From Robiginitalea biformata HTCC2501 (GTDB lineage Bacteria; Bacteroidota; Bacteroidia; Flavobacteriales; Flavobacteriaceae): 64,000 nt of DNA. Below are positions 17,358 through 26,080 of the stretch, in pieces. The notes beneath the pieces were generated by a model. The model did no database searches and was not told the DNA's origin. It saw nothing but the letters and a program-made list of their open reading frames with translations. The first letter of the stretch is position 1, and the number at the start of each line of letters is the position of its first letter. The stretch is from NCBI RefSeq assembly GCF_000024125.1, contig NC_013222.1:1178001-1242000 (forward strand). The letters run 5' to 3'. The position numbers were made by a program, and so were the translations under genes.

Positions 17358-18538
17358 TTTTCCTGGATTTTCCGGGCAATCTTCCCGGGATTCGACAGGA
17401 TTTTGATAAAGCCCTTGGCTTCCGCTGCAGTCCAGCCCTTGTTCATCTCCCCGTAGCTCCCGAAGGAGGCGTTCATCAGGTCGTTATCCGACTCGATGCC
17501 GCGGAGTTCAAAACGATAGGGGTGGAGCGTCACAAAGACCTCTCCGCTCACGTGCCGCTGGGTATCTGCCAGGAAGACTTCCAGGTTGCGCATCACCTCG
17601 TCCAGATATTGCCCTTCGTGCAGCAGCATGCCGTAGAAGTTGGCCAGTTGCTCCTTCTGGAATTGTTGCCATTTGCTCAGCGTGTGTTTTTCCAACAGGT
17701 GGTGTGCCTTGATGGTAATCAGCGCGGAGGCTGCTTCGAAACCAACGCGTCCCTTGATGCCGATAATCGTATCGCCCACGTGGATGTCCCGGCCGATGGC
17801 ATAGGCGGAGGCGATGGATTCCAGCAACCGGATATTTTCAACAGGCGTACCGGGCTTCCCGTCGACAGCGGTCAGTTCCCCCTTTTCAAACGTCAGCGAA
17901 ATATTCCGGGGTTGGGTTTCGGAGAGTTGGCTCGGATAGGCGGCTTCCGGCAGGGCCTCGCGTGACCCCAGGGTTTCCACGCCCCCCACCGAGGTGCCCC
18001 ACAGGCCCTGGTTGATGGAGTATTTGGCCTTTTCCCAGCTATAGGTGATCCCGTTTTCCTGCAGGTAGGCAATCTCCGCTTCCCGGGAGAGCTGCTGGTC
18101 CCGGATGGGGGTGATGATTTCGATTTCGGGGGCGATCACCTGGAATATCAGGTCGAAGCGCACCTGATCGTTCCCGGCCCCCGTACTGCCGTGGGCAATA
18201 TGCGTGGCCCCCACGCCCCGGGCGTATTCAACGATTTCCAGGGCCTGGACGATCCGCTCGGCACTCACGGACAACGGGTAGGTATTGTTCCGGAGCACAT
18301 TGCCGAAAATAAGGTATTTCACCACGCGGTCGTAAAAGGACTGTACGGCATCGATAGCCGTGTAGGTGGAGGCGCCCAGTTCCAGGGCCCGCTCCTCGAT
18401 CCCCGCCAGTTGCTCCTTGTCGAACCCGCCGGTATTCACCGTTACGGCGTGGACTTCATAGCCCTCCTTATGGGAAAGCATATGGGCGCAGTAGGACGTA
18501 TCCAGGCCGCCGCTGTATGCCAATACAAGTTTTTTCAT
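17354..18538 (-). CDS. argG: Argininosuccinate synthase
   Basis: This enzyme joins citrulline and aspartate with ATP. The 394-residue protein has the N-type ATP pyrophosphatase loop LAYSGGLDTSY and the family motif STGAGNDQVRFD. It overlaps both neighbours by four bases (GNAT upstream, argC downstream), so translation is probably coupled. Confidence 0.95.
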   Translation of the reverse strand: MKKLVLAYSGGLDTSYCAHMLSHKEGYEVHAVTVNTGGFDKEQLAGIEERALELGASTYTAIDAVQSFYDRVVKYLIFGNVLRNNTYPLSVSAERIVQALEIVEYARGVGATHIAHGSTGAGNDQVRFDLIFQVIAPEIEIITPIRDQQLSREAEIAYLQENGITYSWEKAKYSINQGLWGTSVGGVETLGSREALPEAAYPSQLSETQPRNISLTFEKGELTAVDGKPGTPVENIRLLESIASAYAIGRDIHVGDTIIGIKGRVGFEAASALITIKAHHLLEKHTLSKWQQFQKEQLANFYGMLLHEGQYLDEVMRNLEVFLADTQRHVSGEVFVTLHPYRFELRGIESDNDLMNASFGSYGEMNKGWTAAEAKGFIKILSNPGKIARKIQEK

Positions 18539-19152
18539 CCGTTTTTCTTTTTGAGGAAGAGCGTCTCCTTGATGCTTCTGAGCCGCTCAAATGATTTCTT
18601 ATCGATTTTCTTTTCCTTTTCCCGGGATTTGTCTTCCGGGTCGTAGAGCATGCCGGTACACAGGCACATCCGCCTTTCGGTCCGCGTCAGGATATCGAAG
18701 TTCTTGCAGGTCTGGCACCCTTTCCAGAACTCCGGATCGTCCGTCAGTTCCGAAAAAGTCACGGGGCGGTACCCCAGTTCGTAATTCATTTTCATGACCG
18801 CCAGGCCCGTGGTGATCCCAAAGATCTTGGCATCCGGGAATTTTTTTCGCGACAGGTCAAAAATCGCCTTTTTGATCTTTTTTGCCAGCCCCTGGTTCCG
18901 GTAGTCCGGGTGGACGATTAGCCCGGAGTTGGCCACGTATTTCTGGTGGCCCCAGACTTCGATGTAACAGAATCCGGCAAACCGGTCCCCGTCCAGGGCA
19001 ATCACCGCATTCCCGTTGAGCAGGCGCTTGATGATGTATTCGGGCGTTCGCTTGGCAATGCCGGTTCCGCGCACCCGGGCCGATTCCGCAATCGTGTCGC
19101 AGATGACCTGGGCGTATTTTACATGGGAGGCATTAGCAATCGTAATATTCAT
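18535..19152 (-). CDS. GNAT-family acyltransferase, candidate N-acylglutamate synthase
   Basis: A 205-residue GNAT protein with the acyl-CoA pyrophosphate loop HPDYRNQGLAKKIKKAIF. The C-terminal third holds a cluster of cysteines (GCQTCKNF and RMCLCTGM), arranged like a small metal site, and ends in a lysine-rich tail. It is the first gene of the arginine operon and overlaps argG by four bases. The operon lacks argA and argJ, yet all later steps need an N-acylated glutamate, so this is the natural candidate to make N-acetyl- or N-succinylglutamate. I recall a homologous gene in Bacteroides being assigned this role genetically. The sequence alone shows only the fold and context. Confidence 0.8.
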   Translation of the reverse strand: MNITIANASHVKYAQVICDTIAESARVRGTGIAKRTPEYIIKRLLNGNAVIALDGDRFAGFCYIEVWGHQKYVANSGLIVHPDYRNQGLAKKIKKAIFDLSRKKFPDAKIFGITTGLAVMKMNYELGYRPVTFSELTDDPEFWKGCQTCKNFDILTRTERRMCLCTGMLYDPEDKSREKEKKIDKKSFERLRSIKETLFLKKKNG

Positions 19153-19328
19153 TGCCAGTTGGGTTAATTAAAAAATATGGAGAAAATGGACTGAGAAAAC
19201 GGAAATGGACACACCTAATTCCAAAACTGAAGCACACCCTTACGGGCGACGGCGAAAATCGCGTCGGTACGGGACCCCGGTAAAATTGGGGAGAAAGAAG
19301 ATAGTTGCGTACTGCTTCATGGTCGAAA

Positions 19329-19336
19329 CAAATGTA
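19329..19336 (-). promoter_or_regulatory. Candidate -7 element of the arginine operon
   Basis: On the minus strand this reads TACATTTG, a full match to TAnnTTTG. It would give a leader of about 170 bases before the GNAT start at 19152. No TTG is found at the expected distance upstream, so support is partial. Confidence 0.3.
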
Positions 19337-19346
19337 CAAATATTAT

Positions 19347-20732
19347 TTACTCATCGGATTTAGTTGCCGAAAAATTGAGAAATGAAACAAAATCCTTTCG
19401 GTATTTTACAATTTCGTAAAGCAAAAAGCCGATTACCGCTATATATTCAATGAGCAGTACCGCCGTGGACTCGGAAACCGTTGGCCCGGAATAAGCCGTA
19501 TAGGAGAGGATAACCAATGCGGACCAAAGGATCATATACCGCATCCGGGTAAACAGGCTGAGCAACAGCGGGAAAGTGAGGTACCAGGGGTGTACCACGG
19601 CGGAGGCCAGGTAATAGACCGTTACTACCGCCAGCGCCCCGGTAAACCAGGAACGCCCCTCGCGCATTTTCGGATGGAGGCAGACCAGCAGGGCGGTGGC
19701 TGCCGTCACCCAGGGGACATAGCTGCCATACGTTTCAATGAATTCCCAGGGCTTCGCCCCCCGGGTGACGGCCAGGTGTTCGGCCAGGTTGTAGATCCCG
19801 GCGTTGAATTCAAAGTTGGAGAACCAGAGCCGCAGTGTCTGAAGGTAGTGGTCCGGGAATTCCGGGAAGTACAACGGGTAGCAGAGGGCCGCCAGGGCGG
19901 CGGCAGTAAGTGCGTAAAACCCGGTGGCCCGGCGCAGCCCCAGCAGGGGGAGGAACAGGGGCAGCAGCATGAGCGGCATGAGTTTCACCCCGATGGACAG
20001 GGCGTAAGGCACGGCCCCCCAGGCCCAGCCGTAGCGGATCGTAAGGAAAACGGCCAGGATAAAGAAGAAGAGCATCACCCCTTCAAAGTGCAGGTTGCCG
20101 GTAAACTCCACGATTACCAGGGGGTTCAGGAAGAACCAGAATATCAGGTGGGGCGCCTGGTTGAGGTGCCGCAGCAAGCGCCTCCCAAAATACAGGATGC
20201 CCAGGTCTGCCAGGACCACCAACAGCCGCAACCCGACTACGGCACCCGTTATCGATTCGCCTCCCAGCCAGCGCGCCAGCCCGAAAAAATACTGGTTAAC
20301 CGGCGGGTAGTTGCTGAAATTCCGGGCGCTGAGCCCGCCCATCCCCTCATGGAGTTCGGCGGCTCCCGACACGGGGACGGTAGCCTGCTCCATCCATTGG
20401 TCCGGGGTGAGCAGGTAGGGGTTGAACCCCTCGGCCATCAGGCCGCCGTCCCAAAGAAACCGATAGAAATCCTGGGAGAGGTTCGGGATGGCCAGAAGGA
20501 AAACGAGCCGGAAAAGCACGCCCGCTGCAACCAGGAAGCGGAAATTCCACTTTTCAAACTGGATGAGCTTGTAGCAAAGGAAGAACAGGGCGGCGTAAAG
20601 CGCGAGCAATTTAACCGAATCGGGTCGCTGCAGGTCATAGGCGAAAGCCGCGTAGAACCCCATGCTCAACAGGAGCATCAGGATGGGGATCCGGTGCAGA
20701 TTCCAGAAGGTAACCAGGGCCCGGGTGGTCAT
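19347..20732 (-). CDS. GT-C type membrane mannosyltransferase-like protein
   Basis: A 461-residue protein with about eleven to twelve hydrophobic segments. An early extracytoplasmic loop has acidic residues Asp88 and Asp95 in SQDFYRFLWDG, the pattern of GT-C enzymes that use polyprenyl-phosphate sugars (MptB/DUF2029-like). The loop FSNYPPVNQYFF is also typical of that group. It follows the cellulose-synthase-like gene on the same strand after a 142-base gap that contains a terminator hairpin. Donor and acceptor are unknown. The upstream DPM-like enzyme could supply the lipid-linked sugar. Confidence 0.75.
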   Translation of the reverse strand: MTTRALVTFWNLHRIPILMLLLSMGFYAAFAYDLQRPDSVKLLALYAALFFLCYKLIQFEKWNFRFLVAAGVLFRLVFLLAIPNLSQDFYRFLWDGGLMAEGFNPYLLTPDQWMEQATVPVSGAAELHEGMGGLSARNFSNYPPVNQYFFGLARWLGGESITGAVVGLRLLVVLADLGILYFGRRLLRHLNQAPHLIFWFFLNPLVIVEFTGNLHFEGVMLFFFILAVFLTIRYGWAWGAVPYALSIGVKLMPLMLLPLFLPLLGLRRATGFYALTAAALAALCYPLYFPEFPDHYLQTLRLWFSNFEFNAGIYNLAEHLAVTRGAKPWEFIETYGSYVPWVTAATALLVCLHPKMREGRSWFTGALAVVTVYYLASAVVHPWYLTFPLLLSLFTRMRYMILWSALVILSYTAYSGPTVSESTAVLLIEYIAVIGFLLYEIVKYRKDFVSFLNFSATKSDE

Positions 20733-20820
20733 GTTCTTTTGGTTTGGCCCCGTAAATATCTAAAAATATTCAGGATATCATAGGCCGGTTCGCCACCACA
20801 TGAAGGCTGTGGAAATAAAA

Positions 20821-20858
20821 ATGCCGCCCGGAGACGCGACTCCGGACGGCATGGTGTT
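20821..20858. terminator. Intrinsic terminator hairpin
   Basis: Arms 20821-20833 and 20840-20852 pair over 13 bases with one mismatch around a six-base loop. An A-rich run on the left gives a U-tract to minus-strand transcripts leaving the gene at 20875. T6 on the right serves plus-strand reads. Confidence 0.75.
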
Positions 20859-20874
20859 TTTTATCGACGATCCC

Positions 20875-22359
20875 TTAGGCTTTAGACAGCAGGGAGTTGA
20901 AGAAAACAAACCCGAAGCCAAGGAACAGCATGAAGTGGAACGGGAACAGCCCAAAGTCGTTCAGGGGGATGGCGCTGTACATCCCGAACAGGAAATACAG
21001 CATGAGTGCAAACTCCAGGATCATGTTCGGAGATAGCTTTTTGGCCAGGTACTTATTCCCCTTCCAGCTATCGGTGAGGTTGTTGATGTTGAACTTCGGG
21101 GTCCGCACGAATTCGGACCGCTTGCCCATGTGTCCTTCCAGCACCGCCACGGTATTGTGGAGGGAGAAGCCCAGGGCCACGGAGAAAAAGGTAAAGAACA
21201 GCTTGATGTAGTCCACAAAGTTGTCGAAACTGCTCCCCTGTATACTCTTATAGGTAAACCAGTAGCAGACAAACAGGATAATCGTGCTGACGATAAAGAA
21301 ACTCGTCACTTCAAAGATCCAGTCCAGGTGGCCGAAGGTGTTTTTGATATACAGCATCGGGATGCTCAGCAGGGCAACGATAAAGACGCAGAGGAACATG
21401 GAACTGTTCAGCAGGTGCATCACGCCGTGGAATTTGGTCTTGAAGGGGATGTTTTTGGCCTTTACGACATTCCAGACGGTCTTGCGGAAGTTTTCCGCCC
21501 CGCCTTTGTTCCAGCGGAATTGCTGGGAGCGGGCCGCGCTGATGACCACCGGCAATTCGGCCGGGGTCTCCACGTCTTCCAGGTATTTGAACTTCCAGTT
21601 CTTGAGTTGGGCCCGGTAGCTGAGGTCCAGGTCCTCGGTAAGCGTGTCGCCTTCCCAGTTCCCCGCATCCAGGATGCATTCCTTCCGCCAGATTCCGGCT
21701 GTGCCGTTGAAGTTGATAAAGTGCCCCTTGGAGTTCCGGCCTACCTGCTCCAGGGTAAAGTGGGCATCCAGGGCAAACGCCTGAATTTTCGTCAGCGTGG
21801 AATAATCCCGGTTGATATGGCCCCAGCGGGTCTGCACCACGCCGATTTCCTCGTCCTTGAAGTAGATGACGGTTTTCTTGAGCCAGTCGGCATCGGGCAG
21901 GAAATCCGCGTCGAAGATGGCAATGAAATCGCCCTTGGCGATTTTAAGCCCTTCTTTCAGCGCACCGGCCTTGAAGCCCTCCCGGTTCTCACGCCGGATG
22001 TGCTGGATGTCCAGGCCCTGCTTCTGCAGTTCTTCGATCATCGCTGCGGTCTGTTCCACCGAATCGTCCGTGGAGTCGTCCAGTACCTGGATCTCGAGTT
22101 TGCTCTTGGGGTATTCAATCCGCGCGATGTTCTCCAGAAGCCGCTCCACCACGTATTCCTCGTTGTAGATGGGTAGCTGGATGGTCACATAGGGGATTTC
22201 CTTCGGGTCGAGCAGGTTAAATTTGGGAGCTTCTTTGTTCCGGCGCTTAAAGCCCAGGTAATTGAGCAGGAGGTTCAGTTGGGACAGGCTGTAGAAAAAG
22301 ATCAGCAGCAGCGCCAGGCTGTAAATGGCAATAATAAAATACGCAATTGTAATTCCCAT
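20875..22359 (-). CDS. Processive family 2 glycosyltransferase (cellulose-synthase-like)
   Basis: A 494-residue membrane glycosyltransferase. A hydrophobic N-terminal helix is followed by a GT-A domain with all four processive-enzyme motifs: DD in VLDDST (94-95), DAD at 150-152, TEDLD at 241-245 and QQFRW at 279-283. At least four membrane helices follow. The Q/R-x-x-R-W motif is characteristic of chain-extending enzymes such as cellulose, glucomannan or hyaluronan synthases. Its ATG overlaps the previous stop by one base. The polymer made is not predictable here, and no PilZ domain is seen. Confidence 0.85.
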   Translation of the reverse strand: MGITIAYFIIAIYSLALLLIFFYSLSQLNLLLNYLGFKRRNKEAPKFNLLDPKEIPYVTIQLPIYNEEYVVERLLENIARIEYPKSKLEIQVLDDSTDDSVEQTAAMIEELQKQGLDIQHIRRENREGFKAGALKEGLKIAKGDFIAIFDADFLPDADWLKKTVIYFKDEEIGVVQTRWGHINRDYSTLTKIQAFALDAHFTLEQVGRNSKGHFINFNGTAGIWRKECILDAGNWEGDTLTEDLDLSYRAQLKNWKFKYLEDVETPAELPVVISAARSQQFRWNKGGAENFRKTVWNVVKAKNIPFKTKFHGVMHLLNSSMFLCVFIVALLSIPMLYIKNTFGHLDWIFEVTSFFIVSTIILFVCYWFTYKSIQGSSFDNFVDYIKLFFTFFSVALGFSLHNTVAVLEGHMGKRSEFVRTPKFNINNLTDSWKGNKYLAKKLSPNMILEFALMLYFLFGMYSAIPLNDFGLFPFHFMLFLGFGFVFFNSLLSKA

Positions 22360-23102
22360 TATCGAATACTGTATTTAAAGATCCAACCCAAAATTTTAAC
22401 GCCGGCAAATATACTACCTTTTACGGTGCCGGACACCTTGGAGACCCCAATTCTTTTTTTATAACGAACTGGCACCTCGATATATGCGAGTTTGTGCCTG
22501 ATGGCTTTCAGCTGCATTTCCACGGTCCAGCCATACGTTTTATCCTCCATCTTCAACCGCTTGAAGGCCTCGTACCGGATCGCCCGGAAGGGCCCCAGGT
22601 CGGTAAACCGGGCGCCGAATAAAAGCCGCATTAGAAACGTGGCCAGCCAATTTCCAAAGACCTGTTGCGGCGTCATCGACCCGGGTTCCCGAAGCGCCTT
22701 GCTGCGGGCCCCGATCACCAGGTCGTATCGATCCTCCAGGATCGGCGCAACCACTTTCGGGAGTTCCTCCGGGTAATCGGAATAGTCGCCATCCATAAAT
22801 ACGACGATGTCGGGAGGTTTGGATGTTTCCCCCAGGTAATTCATTCCTTTCAGGCAGGCGTACCCATAGCCTTTTCGCGGTTCGTGCAAGACTGTGGCCC
22901 CGTGTTTGCGGGCCACGGCAGCCGTGTCGTCCGTGGAGCCGTTGTCCACGACAATTTTTTCAGAAACCCCTTCCGGGACATCATCCAGCACCTTGCCGAT
23001 GGAGCCGGCTTCGTTCTGGGCGGGGATGATCAGGCTGATTTTGGGAGTCAGTGGCGTGGAGGCTGTTGCCTGGCGGGGCACGGATTGCGGATTATTTTTC
23101 AT
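22359..23102 (-). CDS. Family 2 glycosyltransferase, dolichyl-phosphate mannose synthase-like
   Basis: A 247-residue, probably membrane-associated GT-A enzyme without a long C-terminal membrane domain. It contains IIPAQNEAGSIG, VDNGSTDDT and the metal-binding DGDYSD at 104-109, as in polyprenyl-phosphate hexose synthases. It overlaps the polyferredoxin gene by 11 bases and the cellulose-synthase-like gene by one, so the three are one transcript. A lipid-linked hexose from this enzyme could feed the GT-C protein downstream. Confidence 0.82.
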   Translation of the reverse strand: MKNNPQSVPRQATASTPLTPKISLIIPAQNEAGSIGKVLDDVPEGVSEKIVVDNGSTDDTAAVARKHGATVLHEPRKGYGYACLKGMNYLGETSKPPDIVVFMDGDYSDYPEELPKVVAPILEDRYDLVIGARSKALREPGSMTPQQVFGNWLATFLMRLLFGARFTDLGPFRAIRYEAFKRLKMEDKTYGWTVEMQLKAIRHKLAYIEVPVRYKKRIGVSKVSGTVKGSIFAGVKILGWIFKYSIR

Positions 23103-24663
23103 TGAGCAGTTGCATCAAATCCACATCGTTGCCCAGGAGCACTTCCCGGGAGTTGATCCGACCTTCCCGAGGACCGTTTTCGAGTTTCAGCACCCCGCGC
23201 GGGCAAACCGCCGAACAGATGCCGCAGCCCACGCAGCTGGCGCGGACGATATTCTCGCCCTTTTGGGCATAGGCGCGGACGTCGATCCCCATTTCGCAAT
23301 AGGCCGAACAGTTCCCGCAGGAAATGCACTGCCCGCCGTTGGTAGTGATCCGAAACCGGGAGAACAACCGTTGCTGGATCCCCAGGATCGCTGCCATCGG
23401 GCAACCGAATCGGCACCAGACCCGGCTGCCGAAGATCGGGTAGAAACCGGTGCCGATCACCCCCGAAAAAATACTTCCGATCAGGAAGCTGTAGGTGGTC
23501 CGCAGGGTTTCGGATTTAAACAGGAAGACATGGCGGGAGTCGCTGAGCCAGTGGAAGGCCAGCAGCCCCAGGATAATGACAAAATAGGCGACGGCCCCGT
23601 AACGGGCGTCTTTTTTCAACTCGTTTCGACGAAAGGCCATCACCCAGGCAAAGACGGCGGTCAGCAGCACGCCCACCCCGGTGAGGAATTGCCCGCGGCT
23701 CAGCCAGTATTTGGAATTGTCCGGCCCCAGGTAGGAATAGATCACCGCCGTGGTCATCAATATCACAAATACCAAAACGCTGTGGATCACCCACCGCTCC
23801 ACCTTCCAGGCAAAGAGGCTTTTGTCGCTCAGGTGGCGGAAGGGGTCGCCGGCCGTTTCCGCCAACCCCCCGCAGCCGCAGACCCAGGAGCAGTACCACC
23901 GCTTGCCGTAGAAATAAGTGAGCACCGGGGTGATCACCAGGATGGAAAGCACCCCGAAGATCAGCATGGCCAGGCCGATGTTGCCGGCACTGATAAACCC
24001 GTTGACGCGGTACCTTTCGAAGTTGTAGTAGTTGAGCGGCCAGATATTCTTCAGGTCGTAATACGGTAGGTCGCCGTTGAGGCGGGCCATGATCTCGGGA
24101 ATCAAAAAGGCGAACGCCAGTTGGAAGAACATGACGCTTACCGTCCGGAGGATCTCATAGCGGTTGTGCCGGTATTTCCAGATGAATTTGATGCCGAAAG
24201 CCAGGATTGCCAGGGTATAGAGGGCCCCGTAGACAAACCACTGGCTGGCGGGGTTGCCACTCAGGGCGCGGCTCAGGGTGTCGAACAGGGCCACGAGCCC
24301 GCGGTTCGGCCCGTCGGATACCAGCCCGAGGTACTCCGGGTAAAAGTACAGCACAATATAGAACCCCGTGAGCAGGATGCCCAGGCCCCAGGCCCAGATA
24401 CCGCGTCCCGAGATCGATTTAAACCAGACCCCGTCATTCTTGATGCCCGCCGATTGCCCGGCATAGGCAGACCAGCTGAACCAGACAACCCCCAAAGCGA
24501 TGGCAGCCAGGGAGGCGGTGAGCCAGGCGGCGGTATGCGGGAAGGAGACTCCCAGGGTGGCCAACAACAGGATAAAGAGCCCGGAAAAACCCAGCAACAC
24601 AGCCAGGCGCTGGGAAATATTCAGGGCTTTGGGCGGCCCGGCGGCCAGGGACATGGATTGCAT
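23092..24663 (-). CDS. Membrane-bound polyferredoxin (NapH/NosR/CcoG-like 4Fe-4S protein)
   Basis: A 523-residue inner-membrane protein with about nine or ten hydrophobic segments and three cysteine regions. Two are CSWVCGCGG and CRFGCPMAA, as in NapH/NosR-type electron carriers. The third is a C-terminal 2x[4Fe-4S] ferredoxin domain with cysteines at 446/449/452/456 and 477/480/483/487. It probably passes electrons across or along the membrane. It lies 3 bases downstream of a flavoprotein gene, a likely electron donor. The electron acceptor is unknown, and no nitrate, nitrite or nitrous-oxide reductase gene is nearby. Confidence 0.85.
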   Translation of the reverse strand: MQSMSLAAGPPKALNISQRLAVLLGFSGLFILLLATLGVSFPHTAAWLTASLAAIALGVVWFSWSAYAGQSAGIKNDGVWFKSISGRGIWAWGLGILLTGFYIVLYFYPEYLGLVSDGPNRGLVALFDTLSRALSGNPASQWFVYGALYTLAILAFGIKFIWKYRHNRYEILRTVSVMFFQLAFAFLIPEIMARLNGDLPYYDLKNIWPLNYYNFERYRVNGFISAGNIGLAMLIFGVLSILVITPVLTYFYGKRWYCSWVCGCGGLAETAGDPFRHLSDKSLFAWKVERWVIHSVLVFVILMTTAVIYSYLGPDNSKYWLSRGQFLTGVGVLLTAVFAWVMAFRRNELKKDARYGAVAYFVIILGLLAFHWLSDSRHVFLFKSETLRTTYSFLIGSIFSGVIGTGFYPIFGSRVWCRFGCPMAAILGIQQRLFSRFRITTNGGQCISCGNCSAYCEMGIDVRAYAQKGENIVRASCVGCGICSAVCPRGVLKLENGPREGRINSREVLLGNDVDLMQLLNEK

Positions 24664-24666
24664 ATA

Positions 24667-25968
24667 TCAGGCATTTACAGGTTCGTGTTCTTTGAAGGCG
24701 CGGGTGATAAGCGGGTGGTAATCCCGGTGGAATTCCGGGTCAAAACAGGCTACCCGGAGGTCCCGAACCACCGCGTCAATGCTGCGTTGTTCCGTCAGCC
24801 AGGCATCGAACACCTCGTGGCGCATCCGCATTCCGAAGGTGTTCGCCCCCAGCAATTGACGGGTTTTCGAATCATAGGCCAGGGTCAGGCAAATTTTCTT
24901 TTCGGGGTGCCTCCAGTGAAAATGCAGTTCCCGGGGACCCCGGTTCTTCCCGCTCATCACCCAGCCGTAGGTCTGGTATTCAATGTCCAGGAATTTTGCG
25001 GAATTGAACCAGTGCCCGGGCTTGTATTCCCGGCGGTTGCCGCAGATGGTCTGGGCGACTGCCTCGCCCATCATCCGCCCGGTGTACCAGACCGCCTCCA
25101 CAGGCCGCCGATTGCCGATAGGTTCCCGCTGTTCCGCGCAGTCCCCGATGGCATAGATATCCGCATGGTTCGTTTCCAGGAAGCGGTTTACCAGAACCCC
25201 TTTTCCGGTTTCGATGCCGCTCCCGTCCAGGAACCCGATATTCGGGGTCACCCCGGCGGTGAGGCCGACTAGGTCGCAGTCGATGGTTTCCCCTTTGTCC
25301 GTGGTAACCGCCCGTGCCCTCCCGGTGTCGTCGGCGAGGATTTCGACCAGGTTGGTCCCCAGGCGCAGGTCGATGTGGTGCTCCCGGATATGTTCGTTGA
25401 TCATCGCAGATTCCCCCGCCGGCAGCACCCCGCTCCAAAAGCTGTTTTCCCGCACCAGGAAGGTCACCGGGATATCGCGGGTGCGCAGCATCTCGGCGAG
25501 CTCAATCCCGATCAGCCCCCCGCCCACGATAATGGCCCGTTTGCAGGTGCGGTTGTCCGGGGCATTGGCCTCCAGGTTGTCTAGGTCCTGTTTTGAATAG
25601 AGGCCCTGCACCCCGGGGAGGTCCTGGCCGGGCCAGCCGAATTTATTGGGTTTCGACCCCGTGGCCAGGATCAGTTTGTCGTAGCGGATGGACGCTCCTT
25701 CGCTGAGTCGGACCGTTTTGGCAGCGGGATCCACGGATTCCACCCAGGCATTGACCAGGTCAATCCGGTTCTTTTTCCAGAAGCTGTCCTCGTAGGGCTT
25801 GGTCTGCTCGTAGGTCAGGTGGCCCATATAGATGTACATCAGGGCCGTCCGGGAGAAGAAATGGTCGGTTTCGGCCGATATCACGGTTATTGAGTGGTCG
25901 GCAGCCTTGCGGATGAACCTGGCGGCCGTAATCCCTGAAATACCGTTGCCGATGATGACGATGTGCAT
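24667..25968 (-). CDS. NAD(P)/FAD-dependent oxidoreductase (NirB/rubredoxin-reductase-like)
   Basis: A 433-residue two-dinucleotide-binding flavoprotein. FAD binding is shown by IIGNGISGITAARF (GxGxxG at 7-12), NAD(P)H binding by AIIVGGGLIGIELAEML near 150, and the second FAD motif by ADIYAIGDCAEQ near 285. No redox-active CxxxxC disulfide is present, so it is not a thioredoxin or lipoamide reductase. It heads a transcript with the membrane polyferredoxin, for which it may act as NAD(P)H dehydrogenase module. Confidence 0.85.
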   Translation of the reverse strand: MHIVIIGNGISGITAARFIRKAADHSITVISAETDHFFSRTALMYIYMGHLTYEQTKPYEDSFWKKNRIDLVNAWVESVDPAAKTVRLSEGASIRYDKLILATGSKPNKFGWPGQDLPGVQGLYSKQDLDNLEANAPDNRTCKRAIIVGGGLIGIELAEMLRTRDIPVTFLVRENSFWSGVLPAGESAMINEHIREHHIDLRLGTNLVEILADDTGRARAVTTDKGETIDCDLVGLTAGVTPNIGFLDGSGIETGKGVLVNRFLETNHADIYAIGDCAEQREPIGNRRPVEAVWYTGRMMGEAVAQTICGNRREYKPGHWFNSAKFLDIEYQTYGWVMSGKNRGPRELHFHWRHPEKKICLTLAYDSKTRQLLGANTFGMRMRHEVFDAWLTEQRSIDAVVRDLRVACFDPEFHRDYHPLITRAFKEHEPVNA

Positions 25969-26080
25969 GGGTACAGGTGTGGTTTGGGCAATTGGTCGGG
26001 TTGAAGTTACGAACTTAACAAATGCAGCTGAAGCAAGCGCCTGTTATTCCTTATCTTTAGCAGTCGGCAATTCGCAAATT

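Noticed and set aside
23092-25968. Naming the flavoprotein and polyferredoxin as a nitrite or nitrous-oxide reductase system
   Set aside because: No catalytic subunit (NirS, NirK, NosZ, NapA, NirB with siroheme motifs) is present; only generic electron-carrier features are visible.
25832-26080. A longer start for the GH113-like gene
   Set aside because: The upstream part is antisense to the flavoprotein gene start, and the signal peptide with lipobox begins at the ATG at 26081.
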